64,000 bases of DNA, taken from Polaribacter sp. Q13 (GTDB lineage Bacteria; Bacteroidota; Bacteroidia; Flavobacteriales; Flavobacteriaceae). The notes beneath the pieces are model-generated. The model saw only the letters and a program-made list of their open reading frames with translations, did no database searches and had not been told where the DNA came from. The stretch is from NCBI RefSeq assembly GCF_016858305.2, contig NZ_CP074436.1, positions 1,074,001 through 1,138,000 on the forward strand, read 5' to 3'. The first letter of the stretch is position 1, and the number at the start of each line of letters is the position of its first letter. This document shows, in pieces, positions 25,486 to 33,924 of the stretch. A program made the translations under genes and the position numbers.

Positions 25486-26325
25486 ATGGCAATTGAAAAC
25501 ATCCCAGAAATATACATAGATAACACTAAAGAGAGTTTAGATTTATTTGTGTACGATTTTAAAATGACCAGTGACGTTGTTAAAAGCAAGGTTAATTTAG
25601 GGATGAATATGTTTAGTTTTTTACAAGTTGGTAAAAAGCAAGTGCATTTTGCAGATACTGCTATTGCTGTAAATAAAGAACAGTCTTTGTTATTAAAAAA
25701 AGGAAATTGGCTTTGGACAGAATTACTAGACACAGAAGCTATTTATTACTGCAAACTTTTCTTTTTTTCTGAAAAAAAATTGACCGATTTTTTAAGCAAA
25801 TACACCAACAATGTAAAGCCATATAAAGAAGAATCTGCTTATTTTGTGATAGAAAACGACGATTACTTAGCTTCTTTTATCAGCTCTTTATCTTCTAAAA
25901 CATTTGCCAAAAACAGCTATAGCAATGCCCTACTCTCTCTAAAGTTTGATGAAATAATGCTGTATTTATTAGACAAATATGATACTAAATTCGAGTATTA
26001 TTTACATTCTTTAATCTCTAAAGAAATATCTCCATTTAAAAAGACCATAGAAAGCAATGTAAATTCTAATTTAAAAATAGAAGAAATTGCTTTTTTGTGC
26101 AACATGAGTTTATCAACTTTTAAACGTCATTTTACAGCCGCTTATAACGAACCTCCTGGAAAATGGTTTCAAGACAAACGTCTTCAAAAAGCAAAAACAC
26201 TCTTACAAGAAGGTACCTTAACTCCATCTGATATTTACCTAGATATTGGCTATAACAACCTGTCTAACTTTAGTATAGCTTTTAAAAACAAGTTCGGAAT
26301 AAGTCCAACAGATGTTTCAAATTAA
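25486..26325 (+). CDS. AraC-family transcriptional regulator
   Basis: This 279-residue regulator has an N-terminal sensor domain of the AraC_N type (about 1-165) and a C-terminal double helix-turn-helix (about 185-279: NLKIEEIAFLCNMSLSTFKRHFTAAYNEPPGKWFQDKRLQKAKTLL, then SDIYLDIGYNNLSNFSIAFKNKFGISPTD). It precedes the aldehyde dehydrogenase gene by 207 bp on the same strand. Two ATTGAACC copies 21 bp apart (26401, 26422) in that gap look like its binding site, so it probably activates the dehydrogenase gene. Confidence 0.9.
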   Translation: MAIENIPEIYIDNTKESLDLFVYDFKMTSDVVKSKVNLGMNMFSFLQVGKKQVHFADTAIAVNKEQSLLLKKGNWLWTELLDTEAIYYCKLFFFSEKKLTDFLSKYTNNVKPYKEESAYFVIENDDYLASFISSLSSKTFAKNSYSNALLSLKFDEIMLYLLDKYDTKFEYYLHSLISKEISPFKKTIESNVNSNLKIEEIAFLCNMSLSTFKRHFTAAYNEPPGKWFQDKRLQKAKTLLQEGTLTPSDIYLDIGYNNLSNFSIAFKNKFGISPTDVSN

Positions 26326-26400
26326 TTAAAATAAACATAAGTTATTGACTTTAAGTTAATTAATTAAATTTCAACTTATTTACTTCACCCAAAACACAAC

Positions 26401-26469
26401 ATTGAACCTTTTTCATAAGCTATTGAACCAAATCAATAAATAAAACCTTTAGATACCAACATACATTTG
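26401..26469 (+). promoter_or_regulatory. AraC-type direct repeats and promoter of the aldehyde dehydrogenase gene
   Basis: ATTGAACC at 26401-26408 and 26422-26429 are 21 bp apart, two helical turns, as in AraC-family sites. The -7 box TACATTTG (26462-26469) is a perfect TAnnTTTG about 63 bp before the ATG. Confidence 0.6.
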
Positions 26470-26532
26470 CACCATGCTTACAAACAAGAGATTTTGTAAG
26501 AAATTATTAAACATAAATAAAAATATATAATT

Positions 26533-28035
26533 ATGGCAAATGTAACAAAACCTGTATTTAAAGAAAAGTACGGGAACTTTATTGGCGGTAAATTTGTAGC
26601 ACCCGTTAAAGGTCAATATTTCGAAAACAGATCTCCAGTAGACGGAAAAGTATTTACACAAGCAGCACGCTCTACAGAAGAAGATATTAATCTTGCTTTA
26701 GATGCAGCACACGAAGCTTTCCCTACATGGAGTAACACATCTGCTACAGAACGTAGTAATGCGTTATTAAAGATGGCTCAGGTTATGGAAGATAACTTAG
26801 AGTATTTAGCAACTTTAGAAACCATTGATAACGGGAAACCAATTCGTGAATCTCTTGCAGCAGATATTCCTTACTGTATAGATCATTTCCGTTATTTTGC
26901 AGGTGTTATTCGTGCTGATGAAGGAAGTATCTCTGAACACGATAAAGACACGGTAAGTATCGTTTTACATGAAGCTATTGGTGTTGTTGGGGAAATTATC
27001 CCTTGGAACTTCCCAATGTTAATGTTAGCTTGGAAAATTGCGCCGGCTTTAGCAGCAGGTTGTACAGCAGTAGTTAAACCAGCAGAACAAACACCAACAA
27101 GTGTTATTATGTTAATGGAATTAATTGGTGATATTTTACCAGCAGGTGTTTTAAACATTGTAACTGGTTTTGGTAATGAAGCAGGTGCAGCTTTAGCAAC
27201 CTCTAAACGTATTGCAAAATTATCTTTTACAGGTTCTACAGCAACAGGTCGTACAGTATTGCATAATGCAGCAGAAAATATTATTCCTGTAACTATGGAA
27301 TTAGGTGGTAAATCTCCTAACATTTTCTTTCCATCTGTAGCAGCTCAAGACGATGAGTTTTTTAGCAAAGCTATAGAAGGTGCATTAATGTTCGCTTTAA
27401 ACCAAGGTGAAATTTGTACATCTCCGTCTCGTATTTTAGTACACGAAGATATTGCAGATCGTTTTGTAGAAAAAATGCAAGAGCGCTTAAAACTAGTAAA
27501 ACCAGGAAACCCATTAGATCCAGAAACCATGATTGGTTCTCAGGTATCTAAAGCGCAATACGAAAAAATACTAAATTATATTAAAATTGGTATTGAAGAG
27601 GGTGCTGCTGTTTTAGCAGGTGGTGAAGCTGGTAACTATGAAGGTGAATTGGCCGAAGGTTACTACGTACAACCAACGGTTTTAAAAGGTGATAATAAAA
27701 TGAGAGTGTTTCAAGAAGAAATTTTTGGACCTGTTGTAGCCTTAACAACCTTTAAAACTACAGAAGAAGCGATTGCTATTGCGAACGACACTCCTTACGG
27801 ATTAGGTGCCGGTGTTTGGTCTAGAGATGCGCACGAATTATATCAAGTACCACGTGCTATACAAGCAGGTAGAGTTTGGGTAAACCAATACAATACTTAC
27901 CCTGCTCACGCACCTTTTGGTGGTGTTAAAGAATCTGGTTTCGGACGTGAAAACCACAAAATGGCTTTAGATCATTACCGTGTTGTAAAAAACATGTTAA
28001 TCTCTTATGACAAGAAACCAATGGGCTTCTTTTAA
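26533..28035 (+). CDS. NAD(P)-dependent aldehyde dehydrogenase (ExaC/AldA-like)
   Basis: This 500-residue enzyme has all ALDH motifs: [14 protein letters not shown], the coenzyme-binding [19 protein letters not shown], the general-base Glu256 in MELGGKSP, the nucleophile Cys295 in [11 protein letters not shown] and the late [10 protein letters not shown]. Sequence style ([33 protein letters not shown] end) is that of the acetaldehyde/short-chain ALDH group. Oxidises aldehydes to acids in the cytoplasm. The AraC gene upstream is the likely regulator. A UUCG-loop terminator follows. Confidence 0.92.
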   Translation: MANVTKPVFKEKYGNFIGGKFVAPVKGQYFENRSPVDGKVFTQAARSTEEDINLALDAAHEAFPTWSNTSATERSNALLKMAQVMEDNLEYLATLETIDNGKPIRESLAADIPYCIDHFRYFAGVIRADEGSISEHDKDTVSIVLHEAIGVVGEIIPWNFPMLMLAWKIAPALAAGCTAVVKPAEQTPTSVIMLMELIGDILPAGVLNIVTGFGNEAGAALATSKRIAKLSFTGSTATGRTVLHNAAENIIPVTMELGGKSPNIFFPSVAAQDDEFFSKAIEGALMFALNQGEICTSPSRILVHEDIADRFVEKMQERLKLVKPGNPLDPETMIGSQVSKAQYEKILNYIKIGIEEGAAVLAGGEAGNYEGELAEGYYVQPTVLKGDNKMRVFQEEIFGPVVALTTFKTTEEAIAIANDTPYGLGAGVWSRDAHELYQVPRAIQAGRVWVNQYNTYPAHAPFGGVKESGFGRENHKMALDHYRVVKNMLISYDKKPMGFF

Positions 28036-28064
28036 GTAAGAAACCACATTCAATTATTTAATAA

Positions 28065-28090
28065 AACCTCAGATTCGTCTGGGGTTTTTT
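28065..28090 (+). terminator. Terminator of the aldehyde dehydrogenase gene
   Basis: AACCTCAGA (28065-28073), loop ttcg, TCTGGGGTT (28078-28086), then a T-run. Nine pairs including one G-U; UUCG is a very stable tetraloop. Confidence 0.85.
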
Positions 28091-28119
28091 AATTTTAAAA
28101 AATTATTATTTTACAAACA

Positions 28120-28154
28120 AAAACAGCCTTTGTTAAATAAACAAAGGCTGTTTT
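28120..28154. terminator. Bidirectional terminator between converging genes
   Basis: AAAACAGCCTTTGTT (28120-28134) pairs perfectly with AACAAAGGCTGTTTT (28140-28154). A/T-runs on both sides let it work for the FKBP gene on the minus strand and as backup for the plus strand. Confidence 0.85.
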
Positions 28155-28176
28155 AATATATTTAAAAAAAATTACT

Positions 28177-28608
28177 TTATGCTGTAATTTCTACTACTTC
28201 AAGGTCAAAAACAAGATCTCTACCTGCTAAAGGATGGTTACCATCAATCACAACGCTATCATCTTTTACTTCAACAATCATTAAGTTCATTTCTTGTCCT
28301 TCTGGAGACTTAGAAACCAATCCCATACCAACTTTTGGCTCCATATCTTGTGGAAGATTCGCTTTAGCAACTTCTTGAATTAATTGTTCATTTACTTCAC
28401 CATACGCTTCTTCTTTAGCAATAGTAATGGTTTTCTTTTCATTCACTTTCATGTCAATTAAACCTTGTTCAAAACCAGGAATTAATCTTCCTTCTCCTAA
28501 AACAAATTCAACTGGCTCTTTCCCTTCAGACGTGTCAAAAATTTGTCCGTCTGCTAATTTACCTGTATAATGTACTTTTACTTTGTTATTCGCTTTTACT
28601 TGACTCAT
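28177..28608 (-). CDS. SlyD-like FKBP-type peptidyl-prolyl isomerase
   Basis: This 143-residue protein has the FKBP fold with an inserted flap, as in SlyD: VKVHYTGKLADGQIFDTSEGKEPVEFVLGEGRLIPGFEQGLIDMKVNEKK (about 9-60) and the insert-in-flap part (about 65-125), ending FDLEVVEITA. The His/Cys-rich metal-binding tail of E. coli SlyD is absent. No signal peptide, so it is a cytoplasmic chaperone/isomerase. It is monocistronic, converging with the dehydrogenase gene. Confidence 0.9.
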   Translation of the reverse strand: MSQVKANNKVKVHYTGKLADGQIFDTSEGKEPVEFVLGEGRLIPGFEQGLIDMKVNEKKTITIAKEEAYGEVNEQLIQEVAKANLPQDMEPKVGMGLVSKSPEGQEMNLMIVEVKDDSVVIDGNHPLAGRDLVFDLEVVEITA

Positions 28609-29334
28609 ACTATAATTAATTTGAAAAAATAGCCGTTGTATAATTCTTACACAAAAACCATTTTAATTTAAACTTACAAACGCTTCGTTGCCATAACCAA
28701 GCCAAAATCAGGAATTTTAATGTCATTTTTTTTAATTAACCACATTTAAAAACAAGAAATAAAGCGCTATCTCTCTTATAGTAACCCACAACAAGGTTTC
28801 TACCTTTTTAATATTTGAAATGAACGTGTATTATTGAAACCGCAACTTTGTCAGTCTTTGTTAGAAATTTAGCAATTTTTATGACAAGTTTGTGCTTTAA
28901 AGAAGCTTTTCTTTTTGATTAAAGGGAGAAACCTTATAAAGTTACTTAGGTATATGTTATCTCGGTGATGGGTTTTCTCCTTACGTCGGATGATAAAGTT
29001 GGTGAGTTTATTTTACATTTTACGCAATACTTCTCGCACTGCTTGTCATTTTGACCAAAGGGAGAAATCACATAAGGATGAACCATTCTATGTTTTCACT
29101 GTTATGTGATTTCTCTTAAAATCGGATGATAAAACTGAGGTGTTTTTTAGGTTGATAATTAACAAATTACTGTTAATAAGTTAATCTCTATACACCTCAT
29201 ATAAATTGTACTTTTATCATGAACAATTCTTCCCTCATTTGCTATGAAAGAATTTCAAACTGAAAAACGAAATAACTACTCATATTACCCTGAAAAATTA
29301 GGATATGAGGAGTTAAGGTAAGGATATAAACAAG
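28609..29334. other. 700-bp intergenic region with repeats, left flank of the cassette array
   Basis: Two related hairpin repeats lie here: 28921-28996 (GGGAGAAACC...GGTTTTCTCC then CGGATGATAAA) and 29057-29134 (GAGAAATCACATAA...TTATGTGATTTCTC, 14-bp perfect arms, then CGGATGATAAA). They resemble interspersed repeats common in flavobacteria. The short frame at 29244-29321 is listed separately. No other gene is seen. Confidence 0.6.
29244..29321 (+). CDS. Possible 25-residue peptide left of the cassette array
   Basis: ATG at 29244 to TAA at 29321 encodes a 25-residue peptide rich in Glu, Tyr and Lys (…NYSYYPEKLGYEELR). It ends 13 bp before the G/TT boundary of the array. It may be a real small gene, the remnant of one, or a leader; nothing decisive is visible. 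Confidence 0.25.
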   Translation: MKEFQTEKRNNYSYYPEKLGYEELR

Positions 29335-29352
29335 TTGGGCTTAATTAAAAAA

Positions 29353-30666
29353 ATGAAAATAAGAAAAACTAATCAAGTATTTACACCATCCAAACCTTCA
29401 ACATTAATTTTCGTTGAAAGAGATAGGAAAATAAACAACCAACTCGTTGACGCACTAAATACACCTGGAAAACAAATTGTGGTTTTTGGTCATTCAGGTT
29501 GTGGAAAAACTACTTTAGTTCTTAATAAATTGAATCAAACTTATGAAAACTATATCATAACTCGATGTATGAAAGGAATGACATTTGAAAATGTAATTTT
29601 AGACGGCTTTGATCAATTAGATAATTTTTATGAGGAATCTTCTTCTTCAAAAGGTTTAAAAATAAATCCTAAAATTACTCTCCAATATAACGAGTTAAAA
29701 TCTTCAATTTCTTTATTCGAAATAAATAAATCTAAAACAAAGAACAACATATCAGTATTACCACCTCAATTAACACCACAAAGATTAGGTCATTTTTTTG
29801 GAGAATCTAATTCTTGTTGGGTTTTAGAAGATTTTCATAAAATAATAGGAGAAAATAAAACAAAAATCGCTCAATTAATGAAAGTTTTTATGGATATGTC
29901 CATAAATTATGATGAGTTAAAAATAATCGCAATTGGTGCAGTTTCAACAGCAAGACAAGTTGTAGAATATGATAATGAACTATCTGGAAGAGTAAGTGAG
30001 ATAAAGGTTCCGATTATGGATAATGATGAAATTGAGAAAATAATAAATAAAGGTGAAAAACTTTTAAATATTCATTTTTCAAAAGATACAAAAGAAAAAA
30101 TAATTAAATATTCTTGTGGTTCACCTACAATTTGTCATCAAATATGCCTTAACATTTGCTTTAATGAATTAGTTTATCAAACATCAAATAAGAAAATTTT
30201 CTTTGATACTACTCATTTAGATTTAGCCTTAGAAAAGTATTTAGAAGAAAAGACAGATACATTAACTTCAACATTTGATAAAGCAGTAAAAACTTCAAAT
30301 GGTTCAACTTTAAATTTGCCTAAAGAAATAATTAAACAAGCTTTAAACTTAAAGAAAGATTTTTTCAGCTTCGATGATTTAACAATCTCTAAATTAATAA
30401 GAGAAAATTCAGTTAAATCCGAAAAAATTATTAATGAATTATGTACTTTAAAAAGAGGAGAGTTTTTTACTTATGATGTTAATTCTAATAAGTATAGGTT
30501 TAATAACTTATTTCTAAAAAACTTTGCCTTTCTAACTTTTAAAGATGAGAAAGATGAATTAGATGTTGAACCAAAAAGAAAAGACTTCAAAGTAATAGAA
30601 AGACTTTTGAATATTATTGAAAATGACATTAATGAAGATTATGAATTTTATATTGAGAATTTATAA
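29353..30666 (+). CDS. P-loop ATPase, cassette 1
   Basis: The start is ATG 29353 (an upstream in-frame TTG lies in the cassette end and is less likely). The 437-residue protein has Walker A GHSGCGKTT (46-54), a Walker B-like strand CWVLED (155-160), a sensor-like strand IIAIGAVS (about 195) and a C-terminal winged-helix-like region (about 320-405). This is the layout of AAA+/STAND-type ATPases (Orc/Cdc6-like) of unknown function, often found in accessory DNA. No effector domain (nuclease, TIR, transmembrane) is visible. It is the only gene of the first cassette. A defence-related role is possible but not supported by the sequence itself. Confidence 0.75.
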   Translation: MKIRKTNQVFTPSKPSTLIFVERDRKINNQLVDALNTPGKQIVVFGHSGCGKTTLVLNKLNQTYENYIITRCMKGMTFENVILDGFDQLDNFYEESSSSKGLKINPKITLQYNELKSSISLFEINKSKTKNNISVLPPQLTPQRLGHFFGESNSCWVLEDFHKIIGENKTKIAQLMKVFMDMSINYDELKIIAIGAVSTARQVVEYDNELSGRVSEIKVPIMDNDEIEKIINKGEKLLNIHFSKDTKEKIIKYSCGSPTICHQICLNICFNELVYQTSNKKIFFDTTHLDLALEKYLEEKTDTLTSTFDKAVKTSNGSTLNLPKEIIKQALNLKKDFFSFDDLTISKLIRENSVKSEKIINELCTLKRGEFFTYDVNSNKYRFNNLFLKNFAFLTFKDEKDELDVEPKRKDFKVIERLLNIIENDINEDYEFYIENL

Positions 30667-30670
30667 AACT

Positions 30671-30805
30671 AAGCCCAACACCGTATAAACTTTATTGCTA
30701 GTTTTGGCTCACTTGGGAAATTCCTCCGGAATTTCGCCGTTCGTGTTTTATTTACTAAATTCACTGCTTAAACAACGCAACAAAGCTTATACAACAACGT
30801 TGTGT
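30671..30805 (+). repeat. attC-like site 1
   Basis: R'' AAGCCCAAC (30671-30679), outer arms TATAAACTTTATTGC (30684-30698) and GCAACAAAGCTTATA (30777-30791), a central hairpin GAAATTCC-TCC-GGAATTTC, and R' GTTGTGT (30799-30805). The two mismatches in the outer stem are A/C on the top strand and therefore G/T wobbles on the bottom strand. It belongs to the same subtype as site 4. Confidence 0.7.
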
Positions 30806-30872
30806 ACAATTCCACTCATGTACTTTCCTGAAATAGGTTGACTAAAAATTAAACATTTAATTATAGTCGCTT

Positions 30873-31331
30873 ATGAAAACTCAAAAACAACCCTGGCGAA
30901 AAAAAACGTACGAAAAAGCAACTTTAGAACTCAAATTATTCGTCGTTGACCAAATTCAGAATGGACAGATTTCCACAAACTTTGCTTCCAAAAAATATGA
31001 TGTTCCTAGAACTACAATTGGGTATTGGATCAAAAAATATAGTACTTTAGTCCAACAAAATACTGGTATGAGTAAATTAGATGAGATTAAAAAACTAAAG
31101 GAACGTATTGAAGAATTGGAGTTTGTAAAGGAATTTCAACAAGATATCATTGCTGACATGGAAATCATTACTGGAGTCGATTTGTCAAAAAAGTCGTTGC
31201 CCAAAACATTAGCGAAAGAGATAGAACTAAAAAAGAAAAACCGTTTAAAAGAAAATGGTTCTATGAGTGTTTTGGGATTAGTAAACAAGCTTTCTACAAA
31301 AGACTCAAAACCCAAGAAAACAAACGACTAA
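30873..31331 (+). CDS. IS3-family transposase OrfA
   Basis: This 152-residue protein has an N-terminal helix-turn-helix (about 8-55: KATLELKLFVVDQIQNGQISTNFASKKYDVPRTTIGYWIKKY) for binding the element ends, and a coiled coil (about 68-95: LDEIKKLKERIEELEFVKEFQQDIIADME). It is translated from 30873. At 31229-31235 the heptamer A AAA AAG lies in the correct phase for a -1 frameshift, after which reading continues in the orfB frame; without the shift OrfA ends at 31331. Confidence 0.88.
   Translation: MKTQKQPWRKKTYEKATLELKLFVVDQIQNGQISTNFASKKYDVPRTTIGYWIKKYSTLVQQNTGMSKLDEIKKLKERIEELEFVKEFQQDIIADMEIITGVDLSKKSLPKTLAKEIELKKKNRLKENGSMSVLGLVNKLSTKDSKPKKTND
31229..31235 (+). promoter_or_regulatory. 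Programmed -1 frameshift site of the IS3 element
   Basis: AAAAAAG is phased as A_AAA_AAG in the orfA frame. After slipping, the frame from 31235 continues without a stop into orfB, through a segment reading WFYECFGISKQAFYKR, the normal start of an IS3 OrfB domain. Confidence 0.85.
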
Positions 31332-31351
31332 ACGATGAAAAAGTCATCGAA

Positions 31352-32125
31352 ATGATACAGGAATATCGAAAACTAGTTGGCATGAGAACTGGCGGAATTA
31401 AGTTATATGATGAACTTAAACAAGACTTTATAAAACAAGGTATTAAAATCGGTAGAGACAAGTTGTACGATGTATTAAGGCTTCATAATTTACTTGTTCC
31501 TAAGCTTAAAAACTATGTAACAACAACAAATTCTAATCATCAATTTAGAAAATATAAAAACCTAATTAAAGACCAAGTTCCTACTCGACCAGAACAACTA
31601 TGGGTAAGCGATATAACATACATTAAAACGGACAATGGACACAATTACCTAGCAATCGTTACAGATGCATATTCTAAGCAAATTATGGGGTATAATCTCG
31701 ATAAGCATATGAAGACATCACTTTGTACAGAAGCGCTGGAAATGGCTATAAAAAATAGAAAATATCCTGATAAAAAATTAATACATCATTCTGACAGAGG
31801 TTTTCAATACTGTAACCCGAAATACACAGCCTTTGCAGAAGAAAATGGCATAATGATGAGCATGACAGAACAATATGATCCTTATGAAAACGCAATTGCA
31901 GAGCGAATTAATAGAACTTTAAAATATGAATACGGACTTAGAAATTACATTAAAAACACTGCCATTGCTCAAGAAGTAACAAAACAAGCAGTGTATATAT
32001 ACAACAATTTAAGAACGCATTATAGCCTAGATTTAAGAAAACCAGCTGAAGTACATTTAAATCCAAACATCAAATACAAATCATATCGAAGAAATAATGT
32101 AAATTTGACTGAACTAACAATTTAA
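31352..32125 (+). CDS. IS3-family transposase OrfB (DDE integrase core)
   Basis: The first ATG of this frame is at 31352, giving 257 residues, but the frame is open upstream to 31235 and the product is probably made as the OrfAB fusion by frameshifting. It has the HTH_21 segment (RTGGIKLYDELK), and the rve catalytic domain with DDE: Asp in WVSDITYI, Asp in HHSDRGFQY, Glu in NAIAERINRTLKYEYG. All three catalytic residues are present, so the element may be active. Confidence 0.9.
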   Translation: MIQEYRKLVGMRTGGIKLYDELKQDFIKQGIKIGRDKLYDVLRLHNLLVPKLKNYVTTTNSNHQFRKYKNLIKDQVPTRPEQLWVSDITYIKTDNGHNYLAIVTDAYSKQIMGYNLDKHMKTSLCTEALEMAIKNRKYPDKKLIHHSDRGFQYCNPKYTAFAEENGIMMSMTEQYDPYENAIAERINRTLKYEYGLRNYIKNTAIAQEVTKQAVYIYNNLRTHYSLDLRKPAEVHLNPNIKYKSYRRNNVNLTELTI

Positions 32126-32240
32126 AAACAAATCTAGTTCAAATTATTTTTTGCCTTCTAAACGGCTAAAAAAAGCTTTTGAACGGTAGAAATTAACCTA
32201 AAAAAAGGTCAACCTATATCAATATAATACAAATATAGCA

Positions 32241-32885
32241 ATGAAAAAAACTTTATTTATTGGATTATTAACTATTTTTCCATTAATATCATTTTCTCAA
32301 AATAAAAATATCGCTTTTGGAATAAAAGGTGGAATAAATTACTCAAATTACATTGATAATATTGATTCAAATTTATTTACTCATATACCTGCTGACTATA
32401 ATGGAAAAATAGGTTTCTATATTGGTGCGTACTCTAATATTGGAATCAATGAAATAATCTCAATAAAACCTGAATTATTAATTTCCAAAACTGGTAGTAA
32501 AGCAACTATTGAATTTAAAGATTTACGTACTATTTATACAGATCAAGACATAGTAGTTTATCGAGAAACAAAAGCGATAATAGATGAATATAATGTGTTA
32601 ATTCCAATTTTATTAAACCTTAATCTGAATAAATATTTTTTTGAAATTGGACCACAATTTGGATATGCTTTTAGTAGGAATATATCTTATAAAGATGGAC
32701 CAATTAATTCTCAACTGATTTTAAAAAACTCTAACTCTGAAAATTTTGAATTTGCTGGAGCAATTGGTTTTGGTTATAGAATATCTGAATTATATCAGAT
32801 TGACATTCGATATTCTTATGGATTTACAGAAAGACATCACTTGAATAGTTCTATTTTATATTTTGGGCTATCTTATAAACTCTAA
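32241..32885 (+). CDS. PorT-like outer-membrane beta-barrel protein, cassette 2
   Basis: This 214-residue protein has a signal peptide (1-19, ending SFS) and the pattern of small 8-strand barrels: FGIKGGINYSNYIDN, GKIGFYIGAYSNIGINEIISIKPELLISKTGS, FFEIGPQFGYAFS and a C-terminal SILYFGLSYKL. It is the gene of the second cassette, just before attC-like site 2. Between it and the previous site lies the IS3 element. The cassette start (GTTGTGTACAA) does not match its end (TTTGTAAC), so the gene probably belonged to a different cassette before an IS-linked deletion. Confidence 0.78.
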   Translation: MKKTLFIGLLTIFPLISFSQNKNIAFGIKGGINYSNYIDNIDSNLFTHIPADYNGKIGFYIGAYSNIGINEIISIKPELLISKTGSKATIEFKDLRTIYTDQDIVVYRETKAIIDEYNVLIPILLNLNLNKYFFEIGPQFGYAFSRNISYKDGPINSQLILKNSNSENFEFAGAIGFGYRISELYQIDIRYSYGFTERHHLNSSILYFGLSYKL

Positions 32886-32895
32886 TATAAAACTG

Positions 32896-33031
32896 TTTGT
32901 AACCACCGTATATAATTTATTGCTGGCTTCTCGCTTACTTACGAAAGTCCTCGCGGACTTTCTTGGTCGGTAATTATTTACTAAATTAGTTGCTTAAAAC
33001 ACGCAACAAATCATATATAAAAACGTTAGCT
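32896..33031 (+). repeat. attC-like site 2
   Basis: R'' TTTGTAAC (to 32903), outer arms TATATAATTTATTGC (32909-32923) and GCAACAAATCATATA (33003-33017) with two top-strand A/C mismatches, a central hairpin GAAAGTCC-TCGC-GGACTTTC, and R' GTTAGCT (33025-33031). Nearly identical to site 3 over the right-hand 95 bp. Confidence 0.7.
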
Positions 33032-33050
33032 ACAATTAAAAAAAAAGATT

Positions 33051-33512
33051 ATGATGATTAAATATCTGACATTTGGAATATCAATATCATTCATATCTTG
33101 GATAGTCGGAATGATTCTAAATATTATTCTTATGAAAACTGAATACTACAAAAAAATATCAAACCTGAATTTTATTGAGAGTAAAACTCTGAATAAAAAT
33201 ATTGGAATTGAATACTTTAAGTGGATTTTGAAAAATTCCTTTTTCAAATTTTTCAATCAGAAAATAGCTTTAAAAGATAAAAAAACGGATTTAAGAGATA
33301 TACGAAAAGAAATGACAATTGCCGAAATAGGTCATTTAATCGGATTTATATTCGTGACTGCTATCGCCCTTTACCAAGGGATTTCAAATAACTATTTATT
33401 TGGATTAACAATAATGATTCCGAATATTTTAATGAATTTATATCCTTCATTATTACAACAGGAAAACAAAAGACGAATCGATAGATTGATTAAAAGACAA
33501 ATAAAACTATAG
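33051..33512 (+). CDS. Small integral membrane protein, cassette 3
   Basis: This 153-residue protein has an N-terminal membrane helix (about 5-28: LTFGISISFISWIVGMILNIILM) and two further helices (about 95-140: IGHLIGFIFVTAIALYQGI, NYLFGLTIMIPNILMNLYP), with a basic connecting part. Its stop codon TAG (33510-33512) lies inside the R'' sequence TAGCTAAC, so gene and recombination site overlap. I do not recognise a family. The N-in/C-in arrangement with the QENKRRIDRLIKRQ tail recalls glycosyl-4,4'-diaponeurosporenoate acyltransferase-like small proteins, but this is weak. Confidence 0.6.
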   Translation: MMIKYLTFGISISFISWIVGMILNIILMKTEYYKKISNLNFIESKTLNKNIGIEYFKWILKNSFFKFFNQKIALKDKKTDLRDIRKEMTIAEIGHLIGFIFVTAIALYQGISNNYLFGLTIMIPNILMNLYPSLLQQENKRRIDRLIKRQIKL

Positions 33513-33644
33513 CTAACAACTGGTATATTTTATAGCTTGGTTTTAGCACACTTACGAAAATCCTCGCGGACTTTCTTGGTCGGTAATTATTTACTAAATT
33601 AGTTGCTTAAAACACGCAACAAATCATATATAAAAACGTTAGCA
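33511..33644 (+). repeat. attC-like site 3
   Basis: R'' AGCTAAC (33511-33517) and R' GTTAGCA (33638-33644). Central hairpin GAAAATCC-TCGC-GGACTTTC with one A/C top-strand mismatch. The right half equals that of site 2; the left arm (TGGTATATTTTATAGC) is more divergent. Confidence 0.65.
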
Positions 33645-33667
33645 GAAATTAAAAAAAAATTAGATAT

Positions 33668-33922
33668 ATGGAACACAAAATTTTATTAGAATGGAGTGAC
33701 GAAGAACTTTTACAGAAAATAAAAAATCTAAAATCAAGTAAAATAATTGATGCAACTCTTATTGGTTTAACAATTGGAATTTTCATCTATAGCGTTGTGA
33801 ATAATGGTTTTGGATTCTCTACTTTTTTCCCCTTAATAATTGGATACCTAATAATTAAAAGTTCTAAAAACAATAAAGTTTTAGAGAAAGAAATTCTGAA
33901 AGAAATAAAATATCGAAAATAA
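33668..33922 (+). CDS. Small membrane protein, cassette 4 first gene
   Basis: This 84-residue protein has a soluble start (MEHKILLEWSDEELLQKIKNLKSSK) and two adjacent membrane helices (about 28-46 and 49-66), then a basic tail. It ends 2 bp before the DUF3667 gene, so both form a two-gene cassette. Family unknown. Confidence 0.6.
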   Translation: MEHKILLEWSDEELLQKIKNLKSSKIIDATLIGLTIGIFIYSVVNNGFGFSTFFPLIIGYLIIKSSKNNKVLEKEILKEIKYRK

Positions 33923-33924
33923 AA

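Larger units (their letters stand above)
30829..32221 (+). mobile_element. IS3-family insertion sequence inside cassette 2
   Basis: A 1393-bp element with inverted ends TGAAATAGGTTGAC (from 30829) and GTCAACCTATATCA (to 32221), carrying orfA and orfB in the usual overlapping frames. No 3- or 4-bp target duplication is visible (TCC on the left, ATA on the right), which suggests deletion or recombination next to one end. The size and the A6G frameshift signal are typical of IS150/IS3 groups. Confidence 0.85.
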
